A stretch of DNA of 64,000 bases from Oceanobacillus_B kapialis (GTDB lineage Bacteria > Bacillota > Bacilli > Bacillales > Amphibacillaceae): assembly GCF_042685265.1 (NCBI RefSeq), contig NZ_JBHUMX010000035.1; one strand, written 5' to 3'. The position numbers and the translations under genes were made by a program. Below the pieces are notes generated by a model. That model made no database searches. It saw only the letters and a program-made list of their open reading frames with translations, and was not told the origin of the DNA. The first letter of the stretch is position 1, and each line of letters begins with the position of its first letter. Positions 17,546 to 26,251 of this stretch are shown here, one piece after another.

Positions 17546-18568
17546 ATGGAAACGAAACGATGGTTTGCAATAGATAAACTACAGGATAAACAGGAAGCAA
17601 TTCAGGCTGCTGCTGCGTTATTAAAGGCTGGAGAAGCGGTAGCGTTTCCCACTGAAACCGTCTATGGGTTAGGTGCAGATGCAACAAATGAATTGGCTGT
17701 AAATAAAATATTTGAAGCAAAGGGGCGTCCACAGGACAATCCACTCATTGTGCACGTCGCAACAGCACAACAGCTTAAGGAACTTGTGTCAGAGATTCCA
17801 CCATATGTGGATAAGCTGTTAGAAGCGTTCACACCTGGGCCTTTGACATTTGTACTGCCTAGTAATGGGCGATGTGCCGATAATGTTACCGCAGGTCTTG
17901 ATTCTGTGGGGGTAAGGATTCCTGACCATCCAGCTGCTTTATCGCTATTAAAGCAAGCTGCTGTGCCAGTTGCAGCACCGAGCGCAAATTTATCTGGTAA
18001 ACCAAGCCCGACCTCAGCAGATCATGTATGGGCAGATTTGCAAGGAAGGATTGCTGGAGTCCTTGACGGAGGTGCAACAGGTGTTGGTGTGGAGTCAACT
18101 GTGCTGGATTGTACCCAGCCTATCCCCATTATCCTTAGGCCTGGTGGAATTGCGATAGAACAATTGGAACAAGTCGTGGGAACGGTGATGGTGGACCCTG
18201 GTTTGGCAAATGAACATGAGCGTCCAAGATCTCCCGGCATGAAGTACAGACATTACTCTCCTGATGCTCCGTTATGGCTGGTAAAGGGCTCGGCAGATAA
18301 ACTTCAACAAGTGGTTTATAAAGAAAGTCAAAAAGGGCAGCGCGTTGGGGTAATGGCAGCAAGTGGAACTATCGCGAGGATCGAGGCAGATTTAAAGAAA
18401 GATTTGGGTGCTAGCCTCGAATCTGTAGCTACGGCGCTTTACGATGCTTTAAGGATGTTTAATTCCCAACATGTGGATCTTATTATCTGTGAAGCATTTT
18501 CTGAAGAAGGAATCGGCCAGGCGGTTATGAACCGATTAAAAAAAGCGGCTAGCCATTATATTGAGTAG
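17546..18568 (+). CDS. ywlC: Threonylcarbamoyl-AMP synthase (Sua5/YwlC)
   Basis: 340 residues. It makes L-threonylcarbamoyladenylate from Thr, bicarbonate and ATP, the first step of tRNA t6A37 synthesis. The N-terminal YrdC domain (~1-205) shows FPTETVYGLGADATN, KGRPQDNPLIVHV and PSANLSGKPSPTSADHV. The C-terminal Sua5 domain (~235-340), after SPGMKYRHYSPDAP, makes it the long form. Start ATG 17546 follows AAAGAGGGA. Confidence 0.96.
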   Translation: METKRWFAIDKLQDKQEAIQAAAALLKAGEAVAFPTETVYGLGADATNELAVNKIFEAKGRPQDNPLIVHVATAQQLKELVSEIPPYVDKLLEAFTPGPLTFVLPSNGRCADNVTAGLDSVGVRIPDHPAALSLLKQAAVPVAAPSANLSGKPSPTSADHVWADLQGRIAGVLDGGATGVGVESTVLDCTQPIPIILRPGGIAIEQLEQVVGTVMVDPGLANEHERPRSPGMKYRHYSPDAPLWLVKGSADKLQQVVYKESQKGQRVGVMAASGTIARIEADLKKDLGASLESVATALYDALRMFNSQHVDLIICEAFSEEGIGQAVMNRLKKAASHYIE

Positions 18569-18591
18569 TAATTAAAGGGTTGTCCTCATAA

Positions 18592-18636
18592 TCCTTCTTG
18601 GGCATGCATATAGTTTAAAAGCATGCTCAAGGAGGA
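18592..18636 (+). promoter_or_regulatory. Hairpin that sequesters the mntP Shine-Dalgarno
   Basis: 16 contiguous pairs (14 Watson-Crick, two G-U): 18592-18607 with 18621-18636, 13-nt AU-rich loop. The 3' arm is the mntP ribosome-binding site AAGGAGGA. No T tract follows, so it is not a terminator. It does not resemble the yybP-ykoY manganese riboswitch. Confidence 0.68.
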
Positions 18637-18641
18637 TCGTA

Positions 18642-19193
18642 ATGTCAGGATATCTTGGTGAATTTATATCAATTTTATTTCTAGCTTTGGCGCTTGGTAT
18701 GGATGCATTTTCTGTAGGCCTGGGCCTTGGAATGCAGCGGCTACGTCTAAAACGCATTGCCCTAATTGGGATTGTTGTTGGTATTTTTCACATATTAATG
18801 CCATTTATAGGAATTCTAATCGGGAAGTTTATATCAGAAGGTATTGGGCAAATAACCATTTTGCTAGGTGGGCTATTGTTAGTGGGGATTGGGGCGCAAA
18901 TGCTCTTCTCTGCGTTTAATCATGAAGTGAAAAAGGTGATACAGCCTATTGGCACAGGGCTGCTCCTCCTTTCTTTTAGTATTAGCATTGATAGCTTTTC
19001 TGTAGGATTAGGACTCGGAATGTCAGGTGTAAAAACGGCCCTTGTGTTATTTATGTTTGGGGCAGCGAGTATGGTGCTCTCATGGATTGGTATGCTGCTT
19101 GGGAAGAAGGTCCGTGGGTTACTAGGGGCGTATAGTGAAATCCTCGGTGGCAGCATTCTCATAGCATTTGGGTTAAAAATAATATTTGGCTAA
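18642..19193 (+). CDS. mntP: Manganese efflux pump MntP
   Basis: 183-residue membrane protein with about six transmembrane helices in two related halves, each bearing an Asp-x-x-Ser helix motif: LALGMDAFSVGLGLG and ISIDSFSVGLGLGMSG. It exports Mn2+ and protects against manganese toxicity. Start ATG 18642 lies close after AAGGAGGA, which is buried in the hairpin described above, so translation is probably controlled. In B. subtilis the homolog ywlD is at the same place. Confidence 0.92.
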   Translation: MSGYLGEFISILFLALALGMDAFSVGLGLGMQRLRLKRIALIGIVVGIFHILMPFIGILIGKFISEGIGQITILLGGLLLVGIGAQMLFSAFNHEVKKVIQPIGTGLLLLSFSISIDSFSVGLGLGMSGVKTALVLFMFGAASMVLSWIGMLLGKKVRGLLGAYSEILGGSILIAFGLKIIFG

Positions 19194-19198
19194 AAGCG

Positions 19199-19229
19199 AA
19201 GAGCTTAGACGTTGTCTAGGCTTTTTTTT
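19199..19229 (+). terminator. Intrinsic terminator after mntP
   Basis: AGAGCTTAGAC pairs with GTCTAGGCTTT (one G-U) and seven Ts follow. Confidence 0.85.
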
Positions 19230-19281
19230 ATGAAATAAGTAAGTATAATAATTTGCTGTATAATGTTCTTAGACAGAAACA

Positions 19282-19437
19282 GCCACATCCAGCTCCAGCG
19301 CCCAGAGACTAGCGAGACTTCCCTCACCTCCGTACGATAAGTCAACATCAGCTCCCTACGGTCGCTGTGTTTCCTTTATCTCCTGCGGCTCAGTCCAGTC
19401 CGTACGTCTCTAAACGGGCGCTTGCGCTTTTGTTCTT
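19282..19437 (+). repeat. Dispersed repeat family 1, copy A
   Basis: ~155 bp from CCAGCTCCAGCGCCCAGA to CTAAACGGGCGCTTGCGC; terminal AGCGCCC and GGGCGCT can pair. It resembles 56562-56722 closely at both ends and around TACGATAAGTCA. Non-coding intergenic repeat; function unknown. Confidence 0.8.
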
Positions 19438-19509
19438 CTTAGTGAAACTGACATGCACTCTTCATTTGTGCTATATTTAAGAGAGAGATTTTTTAGCGGA
19501 GGTTCATTT

Positions 19510-20112
19510 ATGAAGATATTATTTGTCTGTACGGGGAATACATGCCGAAGTCCAATGGCTGAGGCCCTTGTGAAGCAAAATATACCGGAAGCAGAAGTAC
19601 AATCGGCTGGAATTTATGCAGGTACTGGAGATCGGGCGAATGTAAATACGGTAGAAGTATTAAAAAAGCGCGGGATAGATCTTCAACATAACACGCAGCC
19701 TGTAACAGAGAGCCTGCTCCATTGGGCGGATGTGGTGCTGACAATGACGACCCAGCATAAGCAATCACTGATTATGACCTTTCCAGGCTTTCAGGATAAG
19801 TATTTTACCTTAAAGGAATATGTCTCCGAGTCAGATAAAAAAGTATGGAATGAGCTGAAAAAAGCGTATGCAGACTATGAAGAAAAACGGTCTTTGTTCA
19901 TCCAGCAAAATCAGCATAAATTAGATAACCTGCGCCTTGATAAAGAGTTAAGGAAGTTTTTAAAAGATGACCTTCAGCAAATAAGGAGTTTGGAGGCAAT
20001 GCTAATTAATTATGATATTTCCGATCCATTTGGTGGTAGTGTCGAGGTTTATCAAAAAACGTTAGATGAGATGGAAGGATATGTTCAACTTCTTAAGAAC
20101 AAGGTTAAGTAA
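19510..20112 (+). CDS. ywlE: Low-molecular-weight protein arginine phosphatase with insertion
   Basis: 200 residues from ATG 19510, behind GGAGG. The phosphatase loop VCTGNTCRSPMAEAL lies at residues 6-20 with nucleophile Cys7; the Thr in CTGNT is the arginine-phosphatase hallmark. The general-acid loop is DISDPFGGSVEVYQKT. B. subtilis YwlE has ~150 residues; here ~50 charged, probably coiled-coil residues are inserted between FTLKEYVSES and the DPFGG loop. YwlE removes arginine phosphate set by McsB. Confidence 0.9.
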   Translation: MKILFVCTGNTCRSPMAEALVKQNIPEAEVQSAGIYAGTGDRANVNTVEVLKKRGIDLQHNTQPVTESLLHWADVVLTMTTQHKQSLIMTFPGFQDKYFTLKEYVSESDKKVWNELKKAYADYEEKRSLFIQQNQHKLDNLRLDKELRKFLKDDLQQIRSLEAMLINYDISDPFGGSVEVYQKTLDEMEGYVQLLKNKVK

Positions 20113-20159
20113 GGCAGAAGATTTTATGTAAAATGAAACATAAAGGGGAGAGATTCACA

Positions 20160-20606
20160 ATGAAGGTAATCATCACTGCAGATCATGCTGGCATGACAGT
20201 TCGTAATGTAGTAAAAAGCTTATTAGAGGAAAAAGGCATTGAGTATGAGGATACTGGCTGTAGCTGTGAGTCCTCCGTTGATTACCCTGATTATGCTTTA
20301 CCTGCAGCAGAGCGAGTGGCTAACGGGGAATTTGATCGAGGAATTTTCATTTGTGGAACAGGGATTGGGATGTCGATTGCAGCGAATAAGGTGAAAGGAA
20401 TTCGTTGTGCCTTGACCCATGATATTTATTCAGCAAGATTAACGAGAGAACACAATGACTCGAATGTTTTAGCGCTTGGGGAGCGTGTAATAGGACCAGA
20501 TCTGGCCCGCGAGGTAGCAAAAGTATGGCTGGAAACAGAGTTCCAAGGTGGGCGCCACGGAAATCGTATCGGAAAAATTGATACCTATGAAGGTAACGAA
20601 GCATAA
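20160..20606 (+). CDS. rpiB: Ribose-5-phosphate isomerase B
   Basis: 148 residues from ATG 20160, behind AAAGGGGAGA. It interconverts ribose 5-phosphate and ribulose 5-phosphate. ITADHAGMTVR, the SSVDYPDYA segment and the catalytic Cys in FICGTGIGMSIAANKVKGIR are typical of the RpiB/LacAB fold. It lies in the ywlE-rpiB-ywlG-glyA cluster; with tal it supports pentose phosphate flux. Confidence 0.95.
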   Translation: MKVIITADHAGMTVRNVVKSLLEEKGIEYEDTGCSCESSVDYPDYALPAAERVANGEFDRGIFICGTGIGMSIAANKVKGIRCALTHDIYSARLTREHNDSNVLALGERVIGPDLAREVAKVWLETEFQGGRHGNRIGKIDTYEGNEA

Positions 20607-20642
20607 ACGTCGATAGAAACCAAGCAAATTGAGGTGGATAAC

Positions 20643-21218
20643 ATGACGGAATTCTATGAAAGCCTTAAAGCAGAGCTCTCAGAAATTGTTCAGGAATGGA
20701 GCGACGGGGATTATTTGCAACCTAACCGTCCTTTTGTAATTGGCTGCTCGACAAGTGAAATAGCAGGGGAGCGCATTGGTACATCTGGAAGTGAGGCAAT
20801 TGCTGAAATTGTTTTTCAGGCGATACAAGAATTACAGCATAAAACAGGGGTCCTTCCTGTGTTTCAATGCTGTGAGCACCTTAATCGAGCGCTCGTGATG
20901 GAACGAGATGTCATGGAAAAGCTGCATCTGGAAGAAGTTTCTGTCATACCGGTACGAACCGCGGGTGGTGCGATGGCGTCTTATGCTTTTGGGCATTTTC
21001 AAAACCCTGTAGTGGTGGAGGCGATACAGGCACACGCCGGCATGGATATTGGGGAGACGATGATCGGCATGCATTTACGTCGTGTTGCTGTCCCATTAAG
21101 GTTTAAACAGCGTTTTGCTGGAAAAGCACGTGTAACCACTGCGATGACAAGGCCTAAATTGATCGGTGGGCAACGTGCGCAATATGAACGTATACAAGCT
21201 AATACTAGCTGTAAATAA
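20643..21218 (+). CDS. ywlG: UPF0340 / TIGR01440 family protein YwlG
   Basis: 191 residues from ATG 20643, behind GAGGTGG; an in-frame GTG at 20634 overlaps that site and is less likely. Conserved family protein of unknown function with FVIGCSTSEIAGERIGT, FQCCEHLNRALV and DIGETMIGMHLRRVAVP. It sits between rpiB and glyA, as in B. subtilis. No catalytic role can be assigned from sequence. Confidence 0.92.
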   Translation: MTEFYESLKAELSEIVQEWSDGDYLQPNRPFVIGCSTSEIAGERIGTSGSEAIAEIVFQAIQELQHKTGVLPVFQCCEHLNRALVMERDVMEKLHLEEVSVIPVRTAGGAMASYAFGHFQNPVVVEAIQAHAGMDIGETMIGMHLRRVAVPLRFKQRFAGKARVTTAMTRPKLIGGQRAQYERIQANTSCK

Positions 21219-21240
21219 ATGTACATAGGGGGCTTTTTGT

Positions 21241-22476
21241 ATGGAACATGTAAAACAAGCAGACAAGGAAATTTTTGAGGCAATAAGGGCAGAAAAAACG
21301 CGTCAACAAGAGAAAATCGAGTTAATTGCCTCTGAGAATTTTGTATCTGAAGCAGTCATGGAAGCGATGGGTTCTGTGTTAACTAATAAATATGCAGAAG
21401 GCTATCCAGGCAGAAGATACTATGGCGGTTGTGAGCATGTTGATGTCGTAGAAAATCTTGCACGCGATCGAGCAAAACTTTTATTTGGTGCAGAACATGT
21501 CAATGTGCAACCACATTCCGGAGCACAGGCAAATATGGCTGTTTATTTTACCGTACTGGAGCCTGGTGATACGGTGCTTGGCATGAACCTAAACCATGGG
21601 GGACACCTAACACATGGAAGTTCCGTGAATTTTAGTGGGACATTGTACAACTTTGTGGATTACGGGGTTGATAAAGAAACCGAACAGCTTGATTATGCGA
21701 CAGTGCTTGAAAAAGCAATGGAAGTAAAACCGAAATTAATTGTTGCAGGAGCGAGTGCTTATTCTCGTATTATTGATTTCTCTAAATTCCGTGAGATAGC
21801 AGATGCGGTTGGTGCCTACTTGATGGTTGATATGGCACACATTGCTGGACTTGTTGCTACAGGCCTTCATCCAAACCCAGTTCCTTATGCTGATTTTGTC
21901 ACCACAACAACGCATAAGACATTACGTGGGCCTAGAGGTGGGATGATTCTATGTAAGGAAGAGTATGCAAAGAAAATAGACAAATCTGTGTTCCCTGGAA
22001 TGCAAGGTGGTCCACTTATGCATATTATTGCAGCGAAGGCTGTATCGTTTAAAGAAGCATTATCTGATGAATTTAACACATACACGAAGCAAATAATTCA
22101 CAATGCCCAAACACTAAGTAAAGCCTTAAATGATGAAGGGGTACGTATTGTTTCCGGTGGCACGGATAACCATCTTCTCCTATTGGATGTTACGCCATTA
22201 GGGCTTACCGGTAAGGTTGCAGAAAAGGTATTAGATGACATTGGCATTACGACAAATAAAAATACGATTCCATTTGATACAGAAAGTCCTTTCATAACGA
22301 GTGGTGTTCGTATTGGGACAGCTGCTGTAACCTCACGTGGTTTTGGGGAAGAGGAAATGAATGAGATTGCTTCCATTATTTCACTAACTCTAAAAAATCA
22401 TGAGGATGCAGCGAAGCTAGAAGAAGCGAAGGAACGTGTCGCAAAGCTTACATCTAAGTTGCCACTCTATGCATAA
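21241..22476 (+). CDS. glyA: Serine hydroxymethyltransferase
   Basis: 411 residues. PLP enzyme that converts serine and tetrahydrofolate to glycine and 5,10-methylene-THF. The PLP Lys lies in TTTTHKTLRGPRGG. LIASENFVSEAVMEAMGS, YPGRRYYGGCEHVD and VDMAHIAGLVA are hallmark segments. Start ATG 21241 follows AGGGGG. A G-U-containing hairpin terminator follows at 22480. Confidence 0.98.
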   Translation: MEHVKQADKEIFEAIRAEKTRQQEKIELIASENFVSEAVMEAMGSVLTNKYAEGYPGRRYYGGCEHVDVVENLARDRAKLLFGAEHVNVQPHSGAQANMAVYFTVLEPGDTVLGMNLNHGGHLTHGSSVNFSGTLYNFVDYGVDKETEQLDYATVLEKAMEVKPKLIVAGASAYSRIIDFSKFREIADAVGAYLMVDMAHIAGLVATGLHPNPVPYADFVTTTTHKTLRGPRGGMILCKEEYAKKIDKSVFPGMQGGPLMHIIAAKAVSFKEALSDEFNTYTKQIIHNAQTLSKALNDEGVRIVSGGTDNHLLLLDVTPLGLTGKVAEKVLDDIGITTNKNTIPFDTESPFITSGVRIGTAAVTSRGFGEEEMNEIASIISLTLKNHEDAAKLEEAKERVAKLTSKLPLYA

Positions 22477-22479
22477 TAT

Positions 22480-22511
22480 AATGGGTGTCCTTTTTGGGCA
22501 TCCTTTTTCTA
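22480..22511 (+). terminator. Intrinsic terminator after glyA
   Basis: GGGTGTCC and GGGCATCC pair with two G-U pairs around a short T loop, followed by T5. Confidence 0.7.
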
Positions 22512-22610
22512 TGGTGGTTTTTAAGTAGGTTTTGTTTTTTAACTTGAAAGCAGGCTTTTTTTTCAGTACAATTTGAAGGATGTATTAATTCTAAAGGAGT
22601 GATCGGCAAA

Positions 22611-23240
22611 ATGGGTAACGTATTCGTACTGGATCATCCACTAATCCAGCATAAACTAACGTACATACGAAATAAGGAGACGGGAACGAAGGAGTTTCGT
22701 GAACTGGTGGACGAAGTCGCGATGCTTATGGCTTTTGAGATTACGCGTAATTTGCCGTTACAGGATAAGACAATTGAAACACCTGTAGTGGAAACAAAAG
22801 CGAAGGTGCTTTCAGGTAAAAAAATTGGCCTTGTCCCAATATTGCGCGCCGGACTGGGAATGGTAGACGGGGTGTTAAAATTAATCCCTGCTGCTAAAGT
22901 AGGCCATGTTGGACTATATCGTGATCCTGAAACACTGCAGCCTGTTGAATATTATATTAAACTGCCTTCAGATATTAATGAACGTGAATTAATTGTAATT
23001 GATCCCATGTTGGCAACTGGTGGGTCTGCCAATGATGCGATTCATTCCTTGAAAAAGCGTGGAGCGGAAAATATCCGTCTTATGTGTTTAATAGCAGCTC
23101 CAGAAGGTGTGGAAGTTATTAAAGAAGAGCATCCTGACGTAGATATTTACCTAGGTGCCCTAGATGAAAAGCTTGATGAAAAAGGCTATATTGTTCCAGG
23201 TCTTGGCGATGCTGGTGACAGGTTATTTGGTACAAAATAA
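22611..23240 (+). CDS. upp: Uracil phosphoribosyltransferase
   Basis: 209 residues from ATG 22611, behind AAAGGAGTGATC. It salvages uracil to UMP with PRPP. The PRPP-binding loop is VIDPMLATGGSANDAI. GLVPILRAGLGMVDG and the C-terminal YIVPGLGDAGDRLFGTK are typical. Length equals that of B. subtilis Upp. It sits between glyA and the atp region, as usual in Bacillaceae. Confidence 0.97.
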   Translation: MGNVFVLDHPLIQHKLTYIRNKETGTKEFRELVDEVAMLMAFEITRNLPLQDKTIETPVVETKAKVLSGKKIGLVPILRAGLGMVDGVLKLIPAAKVGHVGLYRDPETLQPVEYYIKLPSDINERELIVIDPMLATGGSANDAIHSLKKRGAENIRLMCLIAAPEGVEVIKEEHPDVDIYLGALDEKLDEKGYIVPGLGDAGDRLFGTK

Positions 23241-23271
23241 AGGACAAGCTTTATAGAAGACAAGTATAAAT

Positions 23272-23388
23272 TGCTTCTAGGAAAGCTAAAGGTTTTCCTA
23301 GAAGCATTAAATTTTATCCCTAATATCTTTACGGTGATAGCCGGGCAAATTCGAATTCCAAAATGAGTTCGAAATGCCCGGTTTTTTG
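23272..23388 (+). terminator. Hairpin plus terminator after upp
   Basis: A 13-bp hairpin (23272-23284 with 23293-23306, TGCTTCTAGGAAA arm) is followed by a GCCGGGCA/TGCCCGGT hairpin (arms near 23339-23347 and 23375-23382) with six Ts. The second is the likely terminator. Confidence 0.82.
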
Positions 23389-23443
23389 TTCTGTATAAAT
23401 GTCATCCTTTTCTCAAAAACTAATAGGAAAAGGAGTGGTTGGA

Positions 23444-25612
23444 ATGCGGTATGTTTTCGGGGTAGTTTGTTTAATACATCTGATGTTTATTTATCCACAG
23501 TCGCTACATGCGCAAGATGATACGAAACAGTCGCTCATTATTGAGGTCACTGGTGACCCGGAAATACATAAAAAATATATTGAAACACATCATCCATTTG
23601 TAGATGTGGTTGCTTCCTATGAAACGCTCTTTAAGGGACTGGCGCTCCAAGGTCCCCCAGAGAAGCTCGCTAAAATGGATGCCCTCCCTTTTATCAAATC
23701 CGTCCATGCCGTGCAACAATACAGTGTGGCAGATGCTCCCATAACACAAAAGGATGCTATACCAAAAGATGCTGTATTTGCGGAAGCTTTTAATAATACG
23801 AGCTATACGGGAAAAGGGGTAAAGGTAGGTGTTGTCGATACGGGTGTGGATTATACCCACCCTGATTTAAAGGGCAACTATGTAAAGGGCTATGATGTGG
23901 TAGACCTTGATGAGGACCCAATGGAGACACAACCAAGCCAAGGTCTTCCAACCATGCATGGTACGCATGTTGCTGGGATTATTGCAGCAGATGGAGAAGT
24001 AAAAGGCGTTGCTCCAGATGCAGAAATCTATGGTTATCGAGCGCTGGGCCCTGGGGGGAGTGGGACATCCATTCAGGTCATTGCTGCAATGGAACAGGCC
24101 GTAAAAGATGGTGTTGATGTCATGAACCTTTCCTTAGGTAATAATGTGAATGGACCAGATTATCCAACAAGTATTGCAGTAAATCGTGCAGCGGAATTAG
24201 GCGTAGCCGTTGTGATAGCGAACGGAAATAATGGCCCAGCAGAATGGACAGTAGGTTCTCCTGCAACTGCTTCAAAAGCTATTTCAGTTGGTGCTACAAG
24301 CCCCGCTAAGCTTGACCCTTATCTTTATGCTAAGTGGGACGATAAAGAAATTCAAATTAATACCATGGTTGGTTCGGTGCCGTGGGAATTGGATACCTAT
24401 TATAAAATCGCTGTGGAAGGGCAAGACTTTTCAAGAAAAATTGCGGTATTACATCGGGGAAAGGTTCCATTTTACGATATGGCGAAACAAGCAGAGAAAG
24501 AAGGAGCCGTAGCTGCTATTATCGTTAATAATGAAGATGCTCCGTTTCAAGGCTCTGTTGCTAATGCAGAAGAACCTGTAACCATTCCTGTTGCTTCCAT
24601 TTCTAAACAAGATGGAAAGTGGTTGGAAGCAAAAGCAAAATCGCAAACCCTCCAACTAGATACAGCATATAAAAAGCTTCCTATGTCGGTTGCAGATTTT
24701 AGCTCTCGGGGACCTGTTACAATCAATTGGGACATTAAGCCGGATGTCCTTGCCCCGGGAACCAATATTGTAAGCACGGTACCTGGTGGCTATCAAGCCT
24801 TACAAGGAACGAGTATGGCAGCACCACATGTGGCAGGTGCAATTGCTCTAATCAAAGAAGCAAAACCTGATTGGACGAATGACCAGATCATTGGCGCCTT
24901 GAAAACCACGGCATGGAAAATGCAACAAGGAGATAAAGAAGCAGCTCCTATTATGCAAGGCTCAGGGGTAATGGACACGGACGAGGCAATCCACGCTACG
25001 ACTATTATTGATGATCCCGCATTATCCTATGGTAAATTTACGAACTACAGAGAAGAAAAAACAAAGCAACTCCGCATTACGAATCGCGCGGCTGAACCAA
25101 AGGATTATACTTTTGTTATTCCAAAAAAGGAAAGTGGATTACAATGGACCCTCCCTCAAACATTTAGGCTGGATCCAGGCGAAGAAAGATCAATCCCTGT
25201 AAGCTTGGCTGTAACATCGGAACAATTGCAAGAAGGAGTCCACCAAGGATGGCTAACGTTAGAAGAGGGGGGAACTAGCTACAAGCTTCCTTACTTATTT
25301 TTAAATAGAAAAGCAAATGACCCAAAAGCGATGGGATTTGAATTTTCACTAGAGGCATTTTCCGATAAGGATTACTCGTATCATCTCTATTTGGCGGAAT
25401 CCGCTGTCAGTGCAAAAGTTGATTTATATGACCCAGACAGCCTGTTATTTGAACGGACGCTTCTAACATTAGATGAAGCAGTCACTGGTGACAATAAAGG
25501 AACCTTAAGCAAAAGAGAAGTAGGGGATGCTGGTCACTATATGGCACTTATCACGGTCAAACTGGAGGATGGCACCTATGAATCCTATCAGACAGAATTG
25601 ATGATAAAGTAA
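23444..25612 (+). CDS. Secreted subtilase (S8 family, Vpr-like)
   Basis: 722 residues from ATG 23444, behind AAAAGGAGTGG; an ATG at 23399 has no ribosome-binding site. Signal peptide ends near LHAQ. An I9-type propeptide (~25-95) precedes the catalytic domain: Asp in VGVVDTGVDYTHPDL, His in MHGTHVAGIIA, Ser in GTSMAAPHVAGA. A PA domain is inserted between His and Ser (KIAVLHRGKVPFYD, AAIIVNNEDAP). A Fn3-like C-terminal region follows. Likely an extracellular protease for peptide nutrition. Confidence 0.93.
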   Translation: MRYVFGVVCLIHLMFIYPQSLHAQDDTKQSLIIEVTGDPEIHKKYIETHHPFVDVVASYETLFKGLALQGPPEKLAKMDALPFIKSVHAVQQYSVADAPITQKDAIPKDAVFAEAFNNTSYTGKGVKVGVVDTGVDYTHPDLKGNYVKGYDVVDLDEDPMETQPSQGLPTMHGTHVAGIIAADGEVKGVAPDAEIYGYRALGPGGSGTSIQVIAAMEQAVKDGVDVMNLSLGNNVNGPDYPTSIAVNRAAELGVAVVIANGNNGPAEWTVGSPATASKAISVGATSPAKLDPYLYAKWDDKEIQINTMVGSVPWELDTYYKIAVEGQDFSRKIAVLHRGKVPFYDMAKQAEKEGAVAAIIVNNEDAPFQGSVANAEEPVTIPVASISKQDGKWLEAKAKSQTLQLDTAYKKLPMSVADFSSRGPVTINWDIKPDVLAPGTNIVSTVPGGYQALQGTSMAAPHVAGAIALIKEAKPDWTNDQIIGALKTTAWKMQQGDKEAAPIMQGSGVMDTDEAIHATTIIDDPALSYGKFTNYREEKTKQLRITNRAAEPKDYTFVIPKKESGLQWTLPQTFRLDPGEERSIPVSLAVTSEQLQEGVHQGWLTLEEGGTSYKLPYLFLNRKANDPKAMGFEFSLEAFSDKDYSYHLYLAESAVSAKVDLYDPDSLLFERTLLTLDEAVTGDNKGTLSKREVGDAGHYMALITVKLEDGTYESYQTELMIK

Positions 25613-25684
25613 AACTCGCCAGGTCGTTCACAAAAATGTCACGAATTAGCAGCTGAAAATAATATATAATAGGAAGGAAGGCAT

Positions 25685-25849
25685 TCAGGATAAAGAAGTG
25701 CCCCCTTCCTGAAACTTCCACAGCATGCATATCCAAACGAAACAAGGGAACATTACCATACGAACTGGTAATTCAGCCCATACGGGAACCTTTTGTCGCA
25801 TGTAAGGTTTTCGAGTAGGTGCTTGAATAGATTGTCCACATTCATGGCA
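25685..25849 (-). pseudogene. Possible remnant of a small zinc-ribbon membrane protein
   Basis: On the minus strand a 54-codon frame begins CHECGQSIQAP, continues PVWAELPVRMVMF and a hydrophobic, Trp/Cys-rich stretch, and ends at TGA. A stop codon lies immediately before the CHEC motif and no start codon precedes it, so it looks like a decayed or frameshifted gene. It falls in the 639-bp gap between the subtilase and atpI. The remainder of that gap holds the atp promoter and its leader. Confidence 0.25.
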
Positions 25850-25971
25850 TCAGGAGAATTTTTCTCTGTGTTTATTCCTTAAATAAGTTCCTCTGGAATA
25901 GACATAAATCTATCAAAAAATGGTACTAATTTGGAAAAAATCGTTAAATCAAAAAACATTCTAATAACTAA

Positions 25972-26000
25972 TTGACAATAGATAGGGGCTATTGTACACT
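25972..26000 (+). promoter_or_regulatory. atp operon promoter
   Basis: TTGACA (25972-25977), 17 bp, TACACT (25995-26000). The leader to atpI at 26252 would be ~245 nt. Confidence 0.68.
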
Positions 26001-26251
26001 TGCTTAGTGTGGGGGATGTGATAATTTCACAATCACTGCAAAACATCCAAAACTTCACCATGCGCGCATTTCTCCAGCATTTTTCATTCTCTTAATCTAG
26101 TACATAGAAATCCTTTCTAACGTGTATAGAAGGGGGATCGACAGGTTTTTCAATAGAGCAGTATAGCATGCTGTGAAACCGAAACCATTTGCTTGAACGC
26201 TGGTGTGACAACGATTCTATCGTTTTGGATTTTTAGGAGAGTAGAGTAAAT

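Noticed and set aside
18569..18641. yybP-ykoY manganese riboswitch before mntP
   Set aside because: The 73-bp gap is too short and lacks the conserved loops; only the single SD-masking hairpin is seen.
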